Positions 43,443-54,294 of a DNA stretch of 64,000 bases are shown here, in pieces; positions within the stretch are counted from its first letter, which is position 1, and each line of letters begins with the position of its first letter. Both the position numbers and the translations under genes were made by a program. The DNA is from Rosettibacter primus. GTDB taxonomy: Bacteria; Bacteroidota; Ignavibacteria; Ignavibacteriales; Melioribacteraceae. Location: contig NZ_JAYKGK010000004.1 in NCBI RefSeq assembly GCF_036860675.1, positions 62,001 to 126,000 of the forward strand. The letters are read 5' to 3'. The notes under the pieces were generated by a model that was not told where the DNA came from, searched no databases, and saw nothing but the letters and a program-made list of their open reading frames with translations.

Positions 43443-45338
43443 TCACTTAATAATTTTTTCAAATCCAATTTTCTTTAGATTAATTAAAATCACAATAAGT
43501 GATACAATACTTAATATTAATAATACTATGCCTTTTACATACTCAGTAAAAATTAATTCACCTATACCAAACAAAAAGGAGTAAACCAAGATAATTCCTA
43601 AAAACCAATTAATGAATAAATAAATAAAAATTTTTGCCGGGTTACTTTTAGAAAATTTTTTCCAGCCTATACCACCTGATTGAATTTTATTATTAAATTC
43701 AATTAGTTTATTTTCATCAACAGGTTTTGTAAGATAAGTTACTATTATCCAGACTAATGTTGTTCCCAGTACAATTGGATAAAGTGTTAATGGTGATTCC
43801 AGATGCAACACATAAACTGCGAAAGGATAAATAATAACTGGAGCAATCATAGCAGAAATTTCGGACCATGCATTTATTCTCCACCAATACCAGCGTAAAA
43901 TTAGTACTCCCCCCAGACCTGCACTTGTATTTAAAATAAAAATCCACGCACCTGATATAGTAGTTAAAAAATATTTTGTAAGAATTAATGAAAATATTGT
44001 CATTAAAATTATTCCAATTCTCGAGACTATTACATAATGTTTCTCATCAGCATTTTTATTAATGAATCTTCTATAGAAATCATTGATAATATAAGAAGTA
44101 CCCCAGTTTAATTGAGAAGCTACTGTTGACATATAAGCTGCTAAAAAAACAGCAATTAGAAGTCCAAGCAAACCATTTGGTAAATATCTTACCATTAACT
44201 TTGGATACATTATTCCAGGGTCTACAGTATTTTCATATTTATCATAAAATTCCTTGAATTCATTTGAACGAATAATAATATCATCTGAATTAAGAAGTTG
44301 TTTATTATTAAAAACTTCTTCGCATTTATTAAATAAGGCTGGATTTTCTTTTTTTAATGAATCTAAACTTTGAGAATGAGGTAATATAATTAATGCTGCT
44401 AAAGCAACTAAAATCCACGGCCAGGGTCTAATTGCATAATGAGCTATTGTGAACCAGAGAGTTGCAAGTAGACTGTGTTTCTCATTTTTTGCAGACATCA
44501 TTCTTTGAGCAATATATCCCCCGCCTCCCGGGTCAGCTCCAGGATACCAGCTTGACCACCATTGCAAACCAACATATGCCAAAAAAGACCATAATGAAAT
44601 TGAAAGAACATTTGTTTGCATTTGACTGATATTTAAATTTTCTATTCTTGGAAGAAATGATAAAGTTTGTGGTGAAAGATTTTTTACCAATCCTTTTAAT
44701 CCATTAACTTCGGGCAAATTAATTACAATAACAGCAAGAATGATACAACCAGCCATTGCAAAAATAAATTGAAAACTATCTGTTCTTGAAGTTCCTAGTA
44801 ATCCAGAAGCAGATGTATAAACAGCAATAATAAAAGCACAAATTATAACCAATGTAAAAGCATTATAATCTGGAAATACAACACTAAATATTTTTTCCAT
44901 AGCTTTATTTACCCATCCAAGAACAATGGCATTCATGAACAAACCTAAATAAATTGCTCTGAATCCTCTTAAGAATGAAGCTGCTTTACCTGAATATCTT
45001 AATTCTATAAATTCCAAATCAGTCATTATACCTGCACGTCGCCACAATCTTGCAAAGAAAAAAACTGTTAGCATACTTCCTATAGCCATATTCCACCATA
45101 ACCAGTTTCCGGAGATTCCATTTTTTGCAACAAGTTCTGTAACAGCCAATGGAGTATCCGCAGCAAAAGTTGTGGCAACCATAGCAGTTCCAGCAATATA
45201 CCATGGCAAATTTCTGCCTGATAAAAAGAAATTTGAAGTTGATTGCCCTGCTTTTTTCGAATAATAAAATGCAATTAAAAAAACTACAATGAAATAAAAA
45301 ATAATAATTGCAAAATCGTAGAAGTTTAGATGTGCCAT
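43443..45338 (-). CDS. Sodium:solute symporter (SSS family)
   Basis: This 631-residue inner-membrane transporter has about 13-14 helices. The N-terminal SKKAGQSTSNFFLSGRNLPWYIAGTAM and the DLEFIELRYSGKAA and TSASGLLGTSRTDSFQFI stretches are the SSS/SGLT pattern. A polar insert of about 70 residues lies near 320-390. It probably moves a sugar released by the neighbouring glycosidases with Na+. It is the last gene of the minus-strand glycan operon, downstream of a ROK regulator. Confidence 0.88.
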   Translation of the reverse strand: MAHLNFYDFAIIIFYFIVVFLIAFYYSKKAGQSTSNFFLSGRNLPWYIAGTAMVATTFAADTPLAVTELVAKNGISGNWLWWNMAIGSMLTVFFFARLWRRAGIMTDLEFIELRYSGKAASFLRGFRAIYLGLFMNAIVLGWVNKAMEKIFSVVFPDYNAFTLVIICAFIIAVYTSASGLLGTSRTDSFQFIFAMAGCIILAVIVINLPEVNGLKGLVKNLSPQTLSFLPRIENLNISQMQTNVLSISLWSFLAYVGLQWWSSWYPGADPGGGGYIAQRMMSAKNEKHSLLATLWFTIAHYAIRPWPWILVALAALIILPHSQSLDSLKKENPALFNKCEEVFNNKQLLNSDDIIIRSNEFKEFYDKYENTVDPGIMYPKLMVRYLPNGLLGLLIAVFLAAYMSTVASQLNWGTSYIINDFYRRFINKNADEKHYVIVSRIGIILMTIFSLILTKYFLTTISGAWIFILNTSAGLGGVLILRWYWWRINAWSEISAMIAPVIIYPFAVYVLHLESPLTLYPIVLGTTLVWIIVTYLTKPVDENKLIEFNNKIQSGGIGWKKFSKSNPAKIFIYLFINWFLGIILVYSFLFGIGELIFTEYVKGIVLLILSIVSLIVILINLKKIGFEKIIK

Positions 45339-45396
45339 TATCGACCTCTAAAGAAGTTAAGGTGTATAAGAGTGTGAATTTATTAGAAAATTATTT

Positions 45397-46578
45397 CTAT
45401 TGTTTAACAACACCAACTTTAAAGAAATTTTCTAATATTAACGCTGCTGCGCCAACTGCTACAGAATATTGATGATAATTATCTACAATAATATCAAGTG
45501 AGTCATTAGTAATTGGTATTACTCTCATTTCTATTTCTTTTCGTACAGCTTCTATTATTACATCTTCTAATTCTGAAATTACGCCGGTCAGAATTAAGGA
45601 ATCTGGATTTAGTAAAGCTACAGCTGGAGCAATAGTCTGTCCAATAATACTTCCGATTTTAGAAAAAATAAGATTAGCAATTTTATCTCCTTGTTTTGCT
45701 GCCTGAACAAGAAATTCAATATTAATATCATCTATTGAAGTAATATAATTCTTTAAATATTCTCCCTCTACAAATCTACTTTTATATGTTGTAAGAAATT
45801 CGCGCAATGTTGGTAAATGAGGATAAAGTTCCCCTGCACAAAAAGAGGAACCTCTATACAATTCTCCATTAATCACAATCCCAATCCCGAGTCCACTTAC
45901 ATTCTGGTCAATCTCAATTAACACAACAAGATAATTTCTTTTAGTTTGTTTACTATTTTTGAGCTTATAACCTATTGCAACTGCATTCGCATTGTTTTCT
46001 ATTTGAATCGGGAAAGGAAATTGTTTCAATCGTTCGAGTAAATTGAAATTTAATTCTGGTAAAATACTCGACATCATCACAACACCATTATAACAATCTA
46101 CAATACCTGCAAAGGCTATTCCCAATCCTAATATTTTCTGATGTTCCAGATTATTTTCTTGAATAATTTTATTTACAGCATCTATAATATTATTAGCTAA
46201 TTCATCTACAGTATTCCCGGTTTGCTGTCTGATTGTTTTCTTTGATACAACATCACCTTTAAAGTTCAGGATTACAAGAAACATTTCTCCCACTTCAATA
46301 TCAAGTCCAATAACATAAGCAGCATCTTTATTTAATGTCCATAAATATGGTTTCTTACCGCCTTTTACTGTGGAATCTCCTTTACCGTAAAATGTAACAA
46401 AGGATTTGGCTGATAAACTGTTAAGAATATTAAAAATTGTTGAAGGTCTCATTCCTGTAATTTTTGTTAAATCAGAACTAGCAATAATATCATGTTCTTG
46501 AATTAATTTCAGAACTAGTTGTTCATTGATATCTTTCACAACCCTCGCATGAAGTGAAAGTAATTTCCTGCTTCTCAT
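45397..46578 (-). CDS. ROK-family transcriptional regulator (NagC/Mlc-like)
   Basis: This 393-residue protein has an N-terminal winged helix (about 18-75; HDIIASSDLTKITGMRPSTIFNILNSLSAKSFV) and a ROK sugar-kinase-like fold (YVIGLDIEVGEMFLVILNFKGDVV, ILGLGIAFAGIVDCYNGVV, IENNANAVAIGYKL). The usual ROK zinc motif (CxCGxxGCxE) after the ExGH region is missing: the sequence goes from SSFCAGELYPHLPTL straight to LREFL. It probably represses the glycan genes and is relieved by a sugar. It lies between a GH92 mannosidase and an SSS transporter. Confidence 0.85.
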   Translation of the reverse strand: MRSRKLLSLHARVVKDINEQLVLKLIQEHDIIASSDLTKITGMRPSTIFNILNSLSAKSFVTFYGKGDSTVKGGKKPYLWTLNKDAAYVIGLDIEVGEMFLVILNFKGDVVSKKTIRQQTGNTVDELANNIIDAVNKIIQENNLEHQKILGLGIAFAGIVDCYNGVVMMSSILPELNFNLLERLKQFPFPIQIENNANAVAIGYKLKNSKQTKRNYLVVLIEIDQNVSGLGIGIVINGELYRGSSFCAGELYPHLPTLREFLTTYKSRFVEGEYLKNYITSIDDINIEFLVQAAKQGDKIANLIFSKIGSIIGQTIAPAVALLNPDSLILTGVISELEDVIIEAVRKEIEMRVIPITNDSLDIIVDNYHQYSVAVGAAALILENFFKVGVVKQ

Positions 46579-46596
46579 TTTACACCTTCAATAAAT

Positions 46597-49539
46597 TTAT
46601 TTTATAATTATTTCATCAATAAAAAGCCATGCTTTTTTGCCAGCTCCAATATGCCATGGGGGACAAATACCAATATTTTTTGCGTAAACGCGAATAAACC
46701 TAATTTTTACTTTTTCAAATTTTGCTTCTACATTTTTAATTCCATCATTGATATTTTGTTCATCATTATTGATCCTTAACTCATAAATCTTCGAAAATTT
46801 ACTTCCTTCATCTGAAATATAGTATTCCACTTTCGATGGAAAAAATATCCACGAACCTACTTTTTGTAAATATGATGAATTGATATAACTAACATCCATA
46901 ATTTTACCTAAGTCTATCACGACATCTAAATCTACCCCTTCATAACCCTGCCATGCATCAGAATTAAAATTTTCTGTTCCTTTAATTCCATCAATTAATC
47001 CCCAATGCCCACCTCCAGTATATGAAGGACTAAATTCTGTATTGTATTTTATTTCCCAATTATCCGGAATTTTATAAAATGAACTGGTTACAGTTTTACT
47101 AAATTTTTTATTTCTATAACTAACAAATTTTAGAGTGATAGAATTTTTAATTGTTATTGGTTTATTAAACATCAATCCATTTGATTCAGGATTGGAATTA
47201 TCCAACGAATAATAAATTTCACTGTTATCTATTGTTGCTAAATTTACAACTGTTGAGTCTCTGAAAATTTTATTGCCACTTGATAAATATGGTATAATCA
47301 GATAATCATAATCAACAGAAGTAACTGGACAGTAATTTTTATTCGAAGCCCAATCTGTAGGTTTGGAATTCATTTCAAATATAATGTCCCCACCGTTAAT
47401 AATATCTGCATGTTTTATGTATGAATAAAAATAATTACTATTATTTAAAAAAACTTTACGAATATAGTAATTTTCATCGGTTAAATTTTTTGCTGTTATT
47501 GTAAAATATTTTTCATCACTAACTTTTATTCTTACTTTCTTAAAATTCGGAGTACCAATTATATAATTATTATCACCTGGACATACTGGATAAAAACCAA
47601 GTGAACTAAAAATATACCAGGCAGACATTTGCCCACAATCTTCATTACCTATTAATCCATCAGGTTTGTCAGTATAAAATGAATTTAAAATTTTATGAAC
47701 AATTCTTTGAGTTTTCCATGGTTTGCCAACAAAATTATATAGATAAGCTATGTGGTGACTTGGTTCATTTCCATGTGCATATTGACCAATCAAACCTGAT
47801 ATATCCGGCTGATATTTCCCATATAATTTAGTTTCTGCGCTAAAGAGGTCATCCAGTTTTTTCTCAAATGAATCATAACCACCCATTACACTTATTAAAT
47901 TACTTATATCATGGGGTACAAAGAAACAATATTGCCATGCGTTTGCTTCAGTAAAATCTCTGCTAACCATGTATGGGTCAAATGGTTCTATCCATTTCCC
48001 ATTTTTCTTTGGTCTAAAAAAGTTTGTTGAGGGGTCAAATAAGTTTAAATAATATTTTGATCTTTCAAGATAGTATTTATAATCTTCCTCTTTCCCCAAT
48101 TGTTTAGCCATTTGAGCAATACACCAATCATCATAAGCATATTCAAGTGTCTTAGACACACTTTCATGTTCAACGTCTGAAGGTATATAACCCATTTCTC
48201 TAAAATAATCTAAACCATTTATATTTTGCATTGAGCTCTTTTTCATTGCTTCATATGCTTTATTTACATCAAAATTTCTTATTCCTTTCATATAGGCATC
48301 AACAATAACTGGAACTGAATGATAACCAATCATGGTGCCGGTTTCATTTGAAGCTAATTCCCAAACAGGAAGCAAACCACTTTCTTCATATTTTGCAATT
48401 AATGATTTTATCATATCCTCATTTCTTTTTGCATCAATAATTGTTAATAAAGGATGCAAAGCACGAAAAGTATCCCACAAAGAAAATACTGTATACATTG
48501 TAAAATCTTTTGCAATATGAACCTTGCCATCCATCCCTATGTATTGTCCATCAACATCTGAAAAAATATTGGGACTTAAAAATGAATGATATAATGCCGT
48601 ATAAAAAATTTTTTTCTTAGTAACGTTTTTATCATCCACTAAAATTAATGAAAGCTGTTTGTTCCACTCATTATCCGCATTTTTTCTTACAGCTTCAAAA
48701 TCCCAGTGAGGAATTTCGGTTAATAAATTTTTCTTTGCTCCTTCAAGACTTGTATGAGAGATACCAACTTTAACAAATATTATTTCATTTGATTTTGTTT
48801 TGTATTCAAAAAATGCTTTTAGATTTTTGCTATTGATTACTTTTATATCATTATCAATATTTTGATTATTTACAATTCCGTATGAAATAAATGGTTTGGA
48901 GAATTCAGCATAAAAATAAACAGTATGGTCTTTTGCCCAGCCATTTGACCTTCTATAACCTTGAATTGTAGTATTATTGATTATCTCAATTTTAGAATCA
49001 ATTACTTTATCCTGAATTCCATGTTCAAGGTCAATTAGTATATAAGATTTTTCTGATTTTGGGAAAGTATATTTATGAAACCCAGCACGAACTGAAGCAG
49101 TTAATTCTACTTTTATTTTATAATCTTCCAAAAAAACAGAATAGTAGCCGGGTTTTGCAAATTCTTTGCTATGTTTGAACCTTGAACGATAACCTGAATC
49201 TGGATTTTCTTTTGAACCTGGTTGAGTTTTTAATTCACCCGTAATTGGCATAAAAAGAATATCTCCGTAATCGCCACAACCTGTTCCACTTAAATGAGTA
49301 TGACTGAATCCAATAATTGAACTATCAGAATAATGATACCCTGAACACCAATCCCAGCCATCAGTGTCTGTATCAGGACTTAATTGAACCATTCCAAAGG
49401 GCATAGATGCTCCAGGAAAAGTATGACCATGCCCTCCAGTGCCAATAAACGGATTAACATAATCAGTTAGTTTATTTTGAGCAAAAGTTATTAACGTTAT
49501 TATTAGGACAAAGCCTATAACTAATTTTATTTTATTCAT
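46597..49539 (-). CDS. Secreted GH92 alpha-mannosidase with F5/8-like tail
   Basis: The 980-residue protein has a signal peptide (1-20, ending TFAQ). GH92 motifs are in order: YVNPFIGTGGHGHTFPGAS, HTHLSGTGCGDYGDILF, ALYHSFLSPNIFSDVDGQY, GNEPSHHIAYLYNFVGKPW and GLIGNEDCGQMSAWYIFSSLGFYPV. These Ca-dependent exo-mannosidases cut alpha-1,2/1,3/1,4/1,6-mannosyl links of N-glycans. A chitobiase-type beta domain follows the catalytic part (FRDSTVVNL...IYYSLDNSNPE), then a C-terminal module (about 833-980) shared with three other enzymes here. It starts eight bases after the upstream hydrolase gene. Confidence 0.93.
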   Translation of the reverse strand: MNKIKLVIGFVLIITLITFAQNKLTDYVNPFIGTGGHGHTFPGASMPFGMVQLSPDTDTDGWDWCSGYHYSDSSIIGFSHTHLSGTGCGDYGDILFMPITGELKTQPGSKENPDSGYRSRFKHSKEFAKPGYYSVFLEDYKIKVELTASVRAGFHKYTFPKSEKSYILIDLEHGIQDKVIDSKIEIINNTTIQGYRRSNGWAKDHTVYFYAEFSKPFISYGIVNNQNIDNDIKVINSKNLKAFFEYKTKSNEIIFVKVGISHTSLEGAKKNLLTEIPHWDFEAVRKNADNEWNKQLSLILVDDKNVTKKKIFYTALYHSFLSPNIFSDVDGQYIGMDGKVHIAKDFTMYTVFSLWDTFRALHPLLTIIDAKRNEDMIKSLIAKYEESGLLPVWELASNETGTMIGYHSVPVIVDAYMKGIRNFDVNKAYEAMKKSSMQNINGLDYFREMGYIPSDVEHESVSKTLEYAYDDWCIAQMAKQLGKEEDYKYYLERSKYYLNLFDPSTNFFRPKKNGKWIEPFDPYMVSRDFTEANAWQYCFFVPHDISNLISVMGGYDSFEKKLDDLFSAETKLYGKYQPDISGLIGQYAHGNEPSHHIAYLYNFVGKPWKTQRIVHKILNSFYTDKPDGLIGNEDCGQMSAWYIFSSLGFYPVCPGDNNYIIGTPNFKKVRIKVSDEKYFTITAKNLTDENYYIRKVFLNNSNYFYSYIKHADIINGGDIIFEMNSKPTDWASNKNYCPVTSVDYDYLIIPYLSSGNKIFRDSTVVNLATIDNSEIYYSLDNSNPESNGLMFNKPITIKNSITLKFVSYRNKKFSKTVTSSFYKIPDNWEIKYNTEFSPSYTGGGHWGLIDGIKGTENFNSDAWQGYEGVDLDVVIDLGKIMDVSYINSSYLQKVGSWIFFPSKVEYYISDEGSKFSKIYELRINNDEQNINDGIKNVEAKFEKVKIRFIRVYAKNIGICPPWHIGAGKKAWLFIDEIIIK

Positions 49540-49546
49540 AATATTC

Positions 49547-52045
49547 CTAAAATTTATTTATGAATTCACCGCTTTCCAATTTCCAATCATTACCAAAATA
49601 TCCAATGAATTTAACTCCATCATCATCAGATTTTACAATATTATCATCATAAATAACAACATCCGGCAAATTGATATATGGATGATGATATGCAGCAAAA
49701 TTTGAAATTCTCATACCTTTAATTCCTGTCCCGGAAATTGCAGCAACACTTGCAATGTCACTGTCTTTTCGTGGGCGAATAATCAAACAAGCAAAATTTT
49801 TTCCTTTGTATTCCCTGTCTCCAATTTTGAGTTTACCATTCATAATTTGAATTGGACTATCCTCAAATAAAAGTTTCCATGCAGAGTTAGTATTTGCATT
49901 TCCAAATAAAACAACATTTCTATTCTTATATTCTTCTAATTTGAAATCGTCATCTTTAATTAATTCAATTGAAGCATTTCCTTGATACCATAGTTTTTCT
50001 GCGTCATATCTTGCTTTTTCATATGCCCACTTATTTTCTTCTTTATTGCCATGTGTGCCATAAACAAAAATTACATCATTATTTAATACTTCTCGAATAT
50101 TACCACATCTTTCAGGATTTTTATTTTTCTTAGAAGGTTCTTCATAAAGCCTCCATTCATTATTCTGATTTTTTAAGTAAATTTTTCTTGATTCAGGTAC
50201 TTTTATGTCTTTTATATGTTGATTATCAAGTTCAACTGAAAATGTTTTATCATTAGGTAACATTGAAACGTCCAAACCCAATAGTTCAATATTTTTTGTA
50301 GTACCGATAAATTTTCTTTTCCCGAATTCAAGTTTTATATCAATTCTGCTTTCGTCCTGTTGAACTTTCTGATTAATAATTTCAATCCAATTATTCTTAG
50401 AAGATATTGCTAAATTAGATGTAACATAGTTAATTGATTTTACTCTTTCTTTTGAAGGAATAGAATGACGCGAAAAGAAATCGAACATTGGAAGCCAGTC
50501 GACACAATTGGCACCACTTTCATCAGAATTGTCCCACCAGTGACCTGCTCCTTTTTCAATGTGAAATTGAAAATCCTTATGAAATTTCGATAACACATCT
50601 ACCATTGATTGTGCTTGTGAAATAGGAACATTATCATCAGCATCGCCGTGAATAATGTAAATTCCATTTTGATTTAAATTCTCTGCAAATTTATATGTAT
50701 CGCTTTGACGTGCTGATCTTAATAGCATTTCTTTAACTTTTGTAGTGTCAACCAAACTTCTAATTCTATATGACCAAATGCTTATCCATCCTGCACTTGG
50801 ACCAATTGCAGCAAATTTATCCGGATAATTAATTCCAAGGTGCCATGTGCCATGTCCACCCATTGAGTGACCGGTTAAATATACTCTATTTTCATCAATG
50901 TTAAATTTTTTCATTGCAATATCTAAAACTTCGAGAGCATCAATTCTACCCCAATTTTCCCAGTTGAATCCATAAGGTCTGCGATTAGTTGGAGCTACTA
51001 TATACCCCCAATTTTTATGTCCATAAGAATTTGCCTGATTAATAGCTTCAACACCGGCGCCATGTAAACTTAAAAATAAAGCTGGTTTTGATTTCAAATT
51101 TTCCGGGGGATTAACTGCATAATATTGAACACTCCCATCAAGCTTACTTATGAAAGTTTCTTTATGAGTATCTTCAGGCAACAATACTCTTAATTTAATT
51201 TTTGTTTCAGCTAAAACTTTTTCATTGTCATTTTGTTTTTCAACCAAATATAATTTTAATTCTATTTCACCTTTTTGATTTTGAGGAGGTAATACAATTT
51301 GAAAAGGTGCTTTATAGATTGATAGTGGGTTAATAATTTTTATGGAAGTATAAACAGGGTTAGAGTTTTGTGAACTAATTTTAATTGACAAATTTTTATA
51401 AAATTTTTCTGATGCATTTATTATAGGAATAGCCCCATAAAGATTAACTGGTTCATTAATCAAAATATCAGGTAAAGTTAAATCATATTCATTAAAAATT
51501 AATTCAGGATTATTAAAATGTAATTTTGCTTTTAATACTCCTCGGTTGCACTCAAATAAAAATTCATTTTTCCCTTTATGAAGTTGAATAGGAATTAAAG
51601 AATAATCAAATCTGGGTTCCCAATCTTCATATGTATCTTTAAAGCGATAAGGATTTCCAGAACGAATAACACCATTTACATATACATTTTCGTGACCCAT
51701 AGCTTCAAGCAAAACTATTTGTTCTTTGTCTGAATTATATTCTAAGAATATAAATGCATTTCTGAGAGCTTCATTTTTAAACCAACCTGAGTTATCTGCT
51801 ATAATTTCCTGCCATTTATATGATTCATTATCTTTAATTTTGATTTCATCCCCTACTTGTGGAGTTTTCCATTTACCCAATTCAATTTGTGATGTAATTG
51901 GATTTGGGGTAATAACATTACTTCTTGAAAATGGCAGTTTAATCATTAATCCTTTCTTAATTACTAAAGTATCGGATGCGCTTGTAAGTGAATTCACAAA
52001 AAAAACAATTAAGAAAAGAAATACCTTGCTAAATTTAGCTTTCAT
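49547..52045 (-). CDS. Secreted alpha/beta hydrolase (prolyl oligopeptidase-like esterase or peptidase)
   Basis: The 832-residue protein has a signal peptide (1-23, ending TSASD). A beta-rich N-terminal region (25-300) with EFLFECNRGVLKAKLHFNNPE precedes the alpha/beta hydrolase domain: SLHGAGVEAINQA (oxyanion side), nucleophile Ser394 in VYLTGHSMGGHGTWHLG, Asp in IIHGDADDNVPIS and His in EKGAGHWWDNSD. A further C-terminal domain of about 200 residues (VIFVYGTHGNKEENKWAYEKA) is of unknown role. In a glycan locus it may be a carbohydrate esterase or peptidase opening glycoproteins. Substrate is not determined. Confidence 0.78.
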   Translation of the reverse strand: MKAKFSKVFLFLIVFFVNSLTSASDTLVIKKGLMIKLPFSRSNVITPNPITSQIELGKWKTPQVGDEIKIKDNESYKWQEIIADNSGWFKNEALRNAFIFLEYNSDKEQIVLLEAMGHENVYVNGVIRSGNPYRFKDTYEDWEPRFDYSLIPIQLHKGKNEFLFECNRGVLKAKLHFNNPELIFNEYDLTLPDILINEPVNLYGAIPIINASEKFYKNLSIKISSQNSNPVYTSIKIINPLSIYKAPFQIVLPPQNQKGEIELKLYLVEKQNDNEKVLAETKIKLRVLLPEDTHKETFISKLDGSVQYYAVNPPENLKSKPALFLSLHGAGVEAINQANSYGHKNWGYIVAPTNRRPYGFNWENWGRIDALEVLDIAMKKFNIDENRVYLTGHSMGGHGTWHLGINYPDKFAAIGPSAGWISIWSYRIRSLVDTTKVKEMLLRSARQSDTYKFAENLNQNGIYIIHGDADDNVPISQAQSMVDVLSKFHKDFQFHIEKGAGHWWDNSDESGANCVDWLPMFDFFSRHSIPSKERVKSINYVTSNLAISSKNNWIEIINQKVQQDESRIDIKLEFGKRKFIGTTKNIELLGLDVSMLPNDKTFSVELDNQHIKDIKVPESRKIYLKNQNNEWRLYEEPSKKNKNPERCGNIREVLNNDVIFVYGTHGNKEENKWAYEKARYDAEKLWYQGNASIELIKDDDFKLEEYKNRNVVLFGNANTNSAWKLLFEDSPIQIMNGKLKIGDREYKGKNFACLIIRPRKDSDIASVAAISGTGIKGMRISNFAAYHHPYINLPDVVIYDDNIVKSDDDGVKFIGYFGNDWKLESGEFINKF

Positions 52046-52060
52046 AATGTTCCCTTTATT

Positions 52061-53995
52061 TTAATTTTTAAAATCTGATCGTACTGTTCCATCATCATGA
52101 TGGTCTCTTACCATATTTTTCAATCGATTCAACATATCCTTAAAATCTTTAAGTCCACCAATAGAAAACCAGACGATAATCATAAATGAAACTATCAGGT
52201 TAATTAGAACATAATATCTCCAGAATGTCATCCAAGCAGAATCTGGAACGTCATTAACAAAATTTAGAATAGTACCGACTATAAAAACTGCAACCCAGAT
52301 GAAAGTCCATACATATGAAATTATATAAATAATTTTATCACCTTTAGTAAATTCTTTTCCAATACCAAGCATTCTCCATCCTTTCAGAGGGACTTCGTTA
52401 ACAATGATTGTTTCCTCTTTTATTGCATACTTACCACGATGAAGCATTTTATCCATATTAAATTCATTTTTCTTTCCAAGTAGAGAGACAAGTATATAAG
52501 TTAATGAGGATAAACCCATTGCGATTGCCCAAAAGTATTGTCCATTTATCGGGAAGTTAGGATAAATTTGCTGTAAAATTATTCCAGTTACGGCTGTAAT
52601 AGAACCTATTATCAATGCACACCAGGCTGCAGCAGTAGTACCACGTTTCCAATAAAGTCCTCCAATAATAACAGCACCTGAGCCACCTACAAAAATTGCA
52701 GCTGTGATAGCAAAATATAGAAATATATATTCTGTCATTGGGAAAACTAAACTAAATAAGAAAATAAAAATGCATACACCGAGAATAGCATATCTTAACA
52801 TTTTTAAGTGTTGTTCAGGTGCAAATGATTTTTTTCTAAAGGGCATTAATACATCTTGAATAAAAATACTTCCCCATGAATGCATATAAGAGCTATGAGT
52901 GCCTATTGTAGCCATTATCATAACAGCAAGTAAGGCTCCTCTTAAATAAACAGGAAGTATTTCTGAGAGAACAAGTGGAACTCTTAATTGATTTCTTACA
53001 GCTTCATTATTAATTGTAGATAATGTTTGATTAACATTATCAGTAACTGATTGAAAATTAACATGATGTAAAATTGTGAAGGCAATAACAGGTATGAAGA
53101 CAAGGAAAAGCCATTTTGGAATATCTCTTAAATTACCTAAAACTTCTCCCATTTTAGCTTCGTGCGCACTTTTAGCTGATGAATAAAATCCTTGTGAACC
53201 TTGCCAAGACATCTTCCCATAAATGACACCAACAACATTAATTAAGAAATACCAGAAATTAAAATCCGGCACTTCACTTGTTTTGTAAGGATTAATTAAA
53301 GAAGCGTTTTCCGGGACGGTACTTACAGCTTCAAAAATTTGATTCCAGCTTACAATAATGAGGCAAAAAGCAATTATAGCAAGAAAAGTAAGATTAGATA
53401 AAACCCCTTGAATAAACTCAGTAATAATAATAGAAATTTGTCCACCTGCAAATACAAAGTATAACGAAATGGATAAAAATCCTATCATAACAAGCGGGAA
53501 AGTAGAAATATCAATTCCTAATATATTAACAGATAAAGGTAGTCCGCAGTAATAAATTATAAATCTTGCACTAACTGCAGGAAATATACCAAAATTCAGC
53601 AAACCAGATACAAAAGCTAAAATACCAGCAAAAATTCTAAAATTTCTGCTGTATCGCATTTCAAGAAATTGAGCAACAGTAAGAGCTCGAGTTTGCCTGA
53701 AGCGATAAATGACCCAACCTGTTACTGTTATTATTAATAACACAACTGCCATAAAAAATTCCCACCAACGCAAACAAAAACCAGCTACATAATTCATTTC
53801 CCACTGTCCTACAATTGTAATAGCACCAATAGCTGCCATTCCTTGAGAAACTGTAATCATATATCTTCCTGCAGACCTGCCCGCAGACAAAAAATCTGCA
53901 ACACTTTGTAAATATCTCTTTCCGAGATATACTCCATAAAATAGAATACTTAAAAAAAGTGCTACAATAACTATTTCTAAAAATGTAATATTCAT
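52061..53995 (-). CDS. Sodium:solute symporter (SSS family), second paralogue
   Basis: The 644-residue inner-membrane transporter has SSS motifs: GKRYLQSVADFLSAGRSAGRY, ALTVAQFLEMRYSRNFRIFAG, a Na-site region around VFAGGQISIIITEFIQGVL and AVMIMATIGTHSSYMHSWGSIFIQDVL. An extended C-terminus of about 120 residues carries two more helices. It is quite divergent from the transporter at 43.4 kb, so a different sugar is likely. The ATG at 53995 is preferred over a GTG two codons upstream. It is the first gene of the minus-strand glycan operon. Confidence 0.87.
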   Translation of the reverse strand: MNITFLEIVIVALFLSILFYGVYLGKRYLQSVADFLSAGRSAGRYMITVSQGMAAIGAITIVGQWEMNYVAGFCLRWWEFFMAVVLLIITVTGWVIYRFRQTRALTVAQFLEMRYSRNFRIFAGILAFVSGLLNFGIFPAVSARFIIYYCGLPLSVNILGIDISTFPLVMIGFLSISLYFVFAGGQISIIITEFIQGVLSNLTFLAIIAFCLIIVSWNQIFEAVSTVPENASLINPYKTSEVPDFNFWYFLINVVGVIYGKMSWQGSQGFYSSAKSAHEAKMGEVLGNLRDIPKWLFLVFIPVIAFTILHHVNFQSVTDNVNQTLSTINNEAVRNQLRVPLVLSEILPVYLRGALLAVMIMATIGTHSSYMHSWGSIFIQDVLMPFRKKSFAPEQHLKMLRYAILGVCIFIFLFSLVFPMTEYIFLYFAITAAIFVGGSGAVIIGGLYWKRGTTAAAWCALIIGSITAVTGIILQQIYPNFPINGQYFWAIAMGLSSLTYILVSLLGKKNEFNMDKMLHRGKYAIKEETIIVNEVPLKGWRMLGIGKEFTKGDKIIYIISYVWTFIWVAVFIVGTILNFVNDVPDSAWMTFWRYYVLINLIVSFMIIVWFSIGGLKDFKDMLNRLKNMVRDHHDDGTVRSDFKN

Positions 53996-54001
53996 AAACA
54001 C

Positions 54002-54294
54002 CTGCTGTATTATTGAGAACTATTAATTAAGTTAAATTATCATATCAAGCTACTCATATAATCCAAAATTAATTTGAATTAAAATCAAATAATACTTATG
54101 ATATCTTGTTTATTTAACAGAATTTGATTGAAAACAATTATGTTTTTATTTTACTAAAAAATACTATATTTTTATAACAACTATTCTAAAGAATTTTAAC
54201 CAAAATATCAAAGAAATTTTTATGTTTTTTTAAAACTTATTTAATAAATTTCTTTAGATTATTTTTATTAAAAATATACATGGGGATATAAGAC
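54002..54294. other. Divergent promoter region of the glycan locus
   Basis: These 293 AT-rich bases lie between the leftward transporter-esterase-mannosidase genes and the rightward hexosaminidase-fucosidase genes. They must hold both promoters, but no consensus element, clear operator palindrome or riboswitch fold could be picked out with confidence. A GGGGAT sequence about 12 bases before the GH20 ATG may act as its ribosome site. Confidence 0.4.
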
